From Paraburkholderia sp. (GTDB lineage Bacteria; Pseudomonadota; Gammaproteobacteria; Burkholderiales; Burkholderiaceae), in NCBI RefSeq assembly GCF_028283785.1, contig NZ_JAPWKB010000019.1, positions 1,198,001 through 1,262,000 of the forward strand: a DNA stretch of 64,000 nt, read 5' to 3'. The notes under the pieces were generated by a model. That model worked only from the letters and a program-made list of their open reading frames with translations. It did no database searches and was not told the DNA's origin. A program made the translations under genes and the position numbers. Each line of letters starts with the position of its first letter. Positions within the stretch are counted from its first letter, which is position 1. This document shows, piece by piece, positions 63,252 to 64,000 of this stretch.

Positions 63252-64000
63252 ATGTCCCCGCAACCCAATCCCGATGAGCGCCCGGAACCCACCCACAAAA
63301 TCCCCCATTTCCCAGGCATCCCCTCCCTAACCGCATCGCTACGCGAAACACCTGAAACACCCGACAGGGAAACCACCTTCAAAAACCTGATAACCCACCA
63401 CTACGACCAGCTCCCGCTACCCGCAAAAGGCCAAACCCTAACCCGCTGGCAAGCGCTCTCAGCAGTCGCAGCGTGCGACCTGTCGCTGACCAAACTCTTC
63501 GAAGGCCACACCGACGCGCTAGCGATCCTCGCCGAACTCGCAGGTCCACCTTCGAACGACACCACTGCCTGGGCCGTATGGGCCGCAGAACCCCCAACGG
63601 CACGTGTCACCGCAACCGCAATCGGTGGCAAGGACAAACATCCGCAACTGATTCTCGACGGTACTAAAGCCTGGTGCTCGGGCGCCCGCATCGTCGATGC
63701 CGCGTTGATCACCGCATGGCTCGACGGCGCGCCGATCCTCGCCGCCGTTTCGATGAATCAGCCCGGCGTGTCGATCGATTCCGCTCAGTGGCATGCGGTC
63801 GGCATGCAGGCGACCAACAGCGCCGACGTCCATTTCGAAGGGGTCAGCGCCACCCAGGTCGGTGGACCGCATCGATATGTCGAGCGTCCGGGTTTCTGGC
63901 ACGGCGGAGCGGGGATCGCGGCGTGCTGGTATGGAGCGGCGGCTGCGATCGGCGGATGGGTGCGCGACGCCGTGCAGCGTCGCGCGGAACCGCATCGGCT
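63252..64000 (+). CDS. Acyl-CoA dehydrogenase-like protein, 5' part (runs off the window)
   Basis: Open from the ATG at 63252 to the end of the window (249 codons). The protein has AVAACDLSLTKLFEGHTDALAIL, WAVWAAEPPTARVTA, LDGTKAWCSGARIVDAALI and VGMQATNSADVHFEGV, which match the middle domain of acyl-CoA dehydrogenases (the K-x-W/Y-C-SGA strand) and flavin contacts. The first ~70 codons are C/A-rich with codons rare in the rest of this window (CTA, ATA, CCC, AAA), because they lie in the biased right flank of element copy 3. A weak upstream AACCTCC context gives no clear ribosome-binding site. Confidence 0.82.
   Translation, partial: MSPQPNPDERPEPTHKIPHFPGIPSLTASLRETPETPDRETTFKNLITHHYDQLPLPAKGQTLTRWQALSAVAACDLSLTKLFEGHTDALAILAELAGPPSNDTTAWAVWAAEPPTARVTATAIGGKDKHPQLILDGTKAWCSGARIVDAALITAWLDGAPILAAVSMNQPGVSIDSAQWHAVGMQATNSADVHFEGVSATQVGGPHRYVERPGFWHGGAGIAACWYGAAAAIGGWVRDAVQRRAEPHR

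Noticed and set aside
62618..63277. 219-aa plus-strand frame in element copy 3
   Set aside because: It crosses the core, hairpin and outer units; the same kind of frame appears in all copies, and the sequence is pure repeat translation.
1..64000. tRNA, rRNA, integrase/transposase genes and phage modules
   Set aside because: None was recognised on reading both strands; the three repeat elements carry no transposase.

Overview
High-GC DNA from a beta-proteobacterium, most likely Paraburkholderia or a close relative in the Burkholderiaceae. The reasons are the strong C/G third-position bias, the two-gene NHEJ locus (ku, ligD with domain order phosphoesterase-ligase-polymerase), the PrkA-YeaH-SpoVR operon in a non-sporulating setting, the kgu/ptxS operon, and the many LysR regulators and transporters. 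It reads as chromosome: no rRNA, tRNA, CRISPR array, phage module or transposase gene was recognised. This assignment is by recognition, not by database search.

Layout. 1-2.9 kb: 3' part of metC (cystathionine beta-lyase), convergent serB sharing a bidirectional terminator, and an orphan TylF-type O-methyltransferase. 3.0-7.3 kb: ku, ligD and a small hydrophilic protein. 7.4-12 kb: LysR regulator with a divergent quinone-reductase-like dehydrogenase, an exported protein, and the fetAB metal exporter. 12.1-14.5 kb: asmA-family gene. 14.6-15.6 kb: repeat element copy 1. 15.6-20.5 kb: ClC channel, GST, YeiH-type exporter and its divergent LysR regulator. 20.7-26.2 kb: 2-ketogluconate operon kguE-kguK-kguT-kguD-ptxS with a PtxS-like operator. 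26.3-32 kb: YhfC-type membrane protein, small conserved proteins, a Spy-like periplasmic protein, LysR and Lrp regulators, and a saccharopine-dehydrogenase-like gene. 32.1-33.0 kb: element copy 2. 33.1-34.8 kb: lipoprotein and corA. 35.0-41.5 kb: ribose operon rbsB-A-C-R-K. 41.9-44.7 kb: chemoreceptor with a CheR/CheB-tether pentapeptide, and a hydratase. 45.6-50.6 kb: prkA-yeaH-spoVR. 50.9-52.9 kb: kgtP-like symporter and two tiny genes. 53.5-58.8 kb: tightly coupled operon of ABC binding protein, Rieske oxygenase, ABC ATPase, ABC permease and amidohydrolase, followed by a LysR gene. 59.9-61.9 kb: DUF3096 mini-protein and a second chemoreceptor. 62-63.2 kb: element copy 3. 63.25 kb to the end: start of an acyl-CoA dehydrogenase-like gene.

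The most unusual content is a family of about 1-kb non-coding elements present three times, each at the 3' end of a gene. Each copy has a core of 644-646 bp between two copies of the same 34-bp perfect hairpin, set in long inverted repeats. Outside these lie 102-bp tandem units. Inside lie four degenerate ~58-bp units. The core of copy 1 is inverted relative to the other two. In all three copies the + strand is G/T-rich on the left and C/A-rich on the right for several hundred bases, reaching into the neighbouring genes whatever their direction. This looks like a strand-specific mutational footprint centred on the element.

Metabolically the window supports import and phosphorylation of sugars and sugar acids (ribose, 2-ketogluconate), uptake of 2-oxoglutarate, and probably breakdown of an unidentified N-heterocycle (ABC importer, Rieske oxygenase, deaminase-type amidohydrolase).
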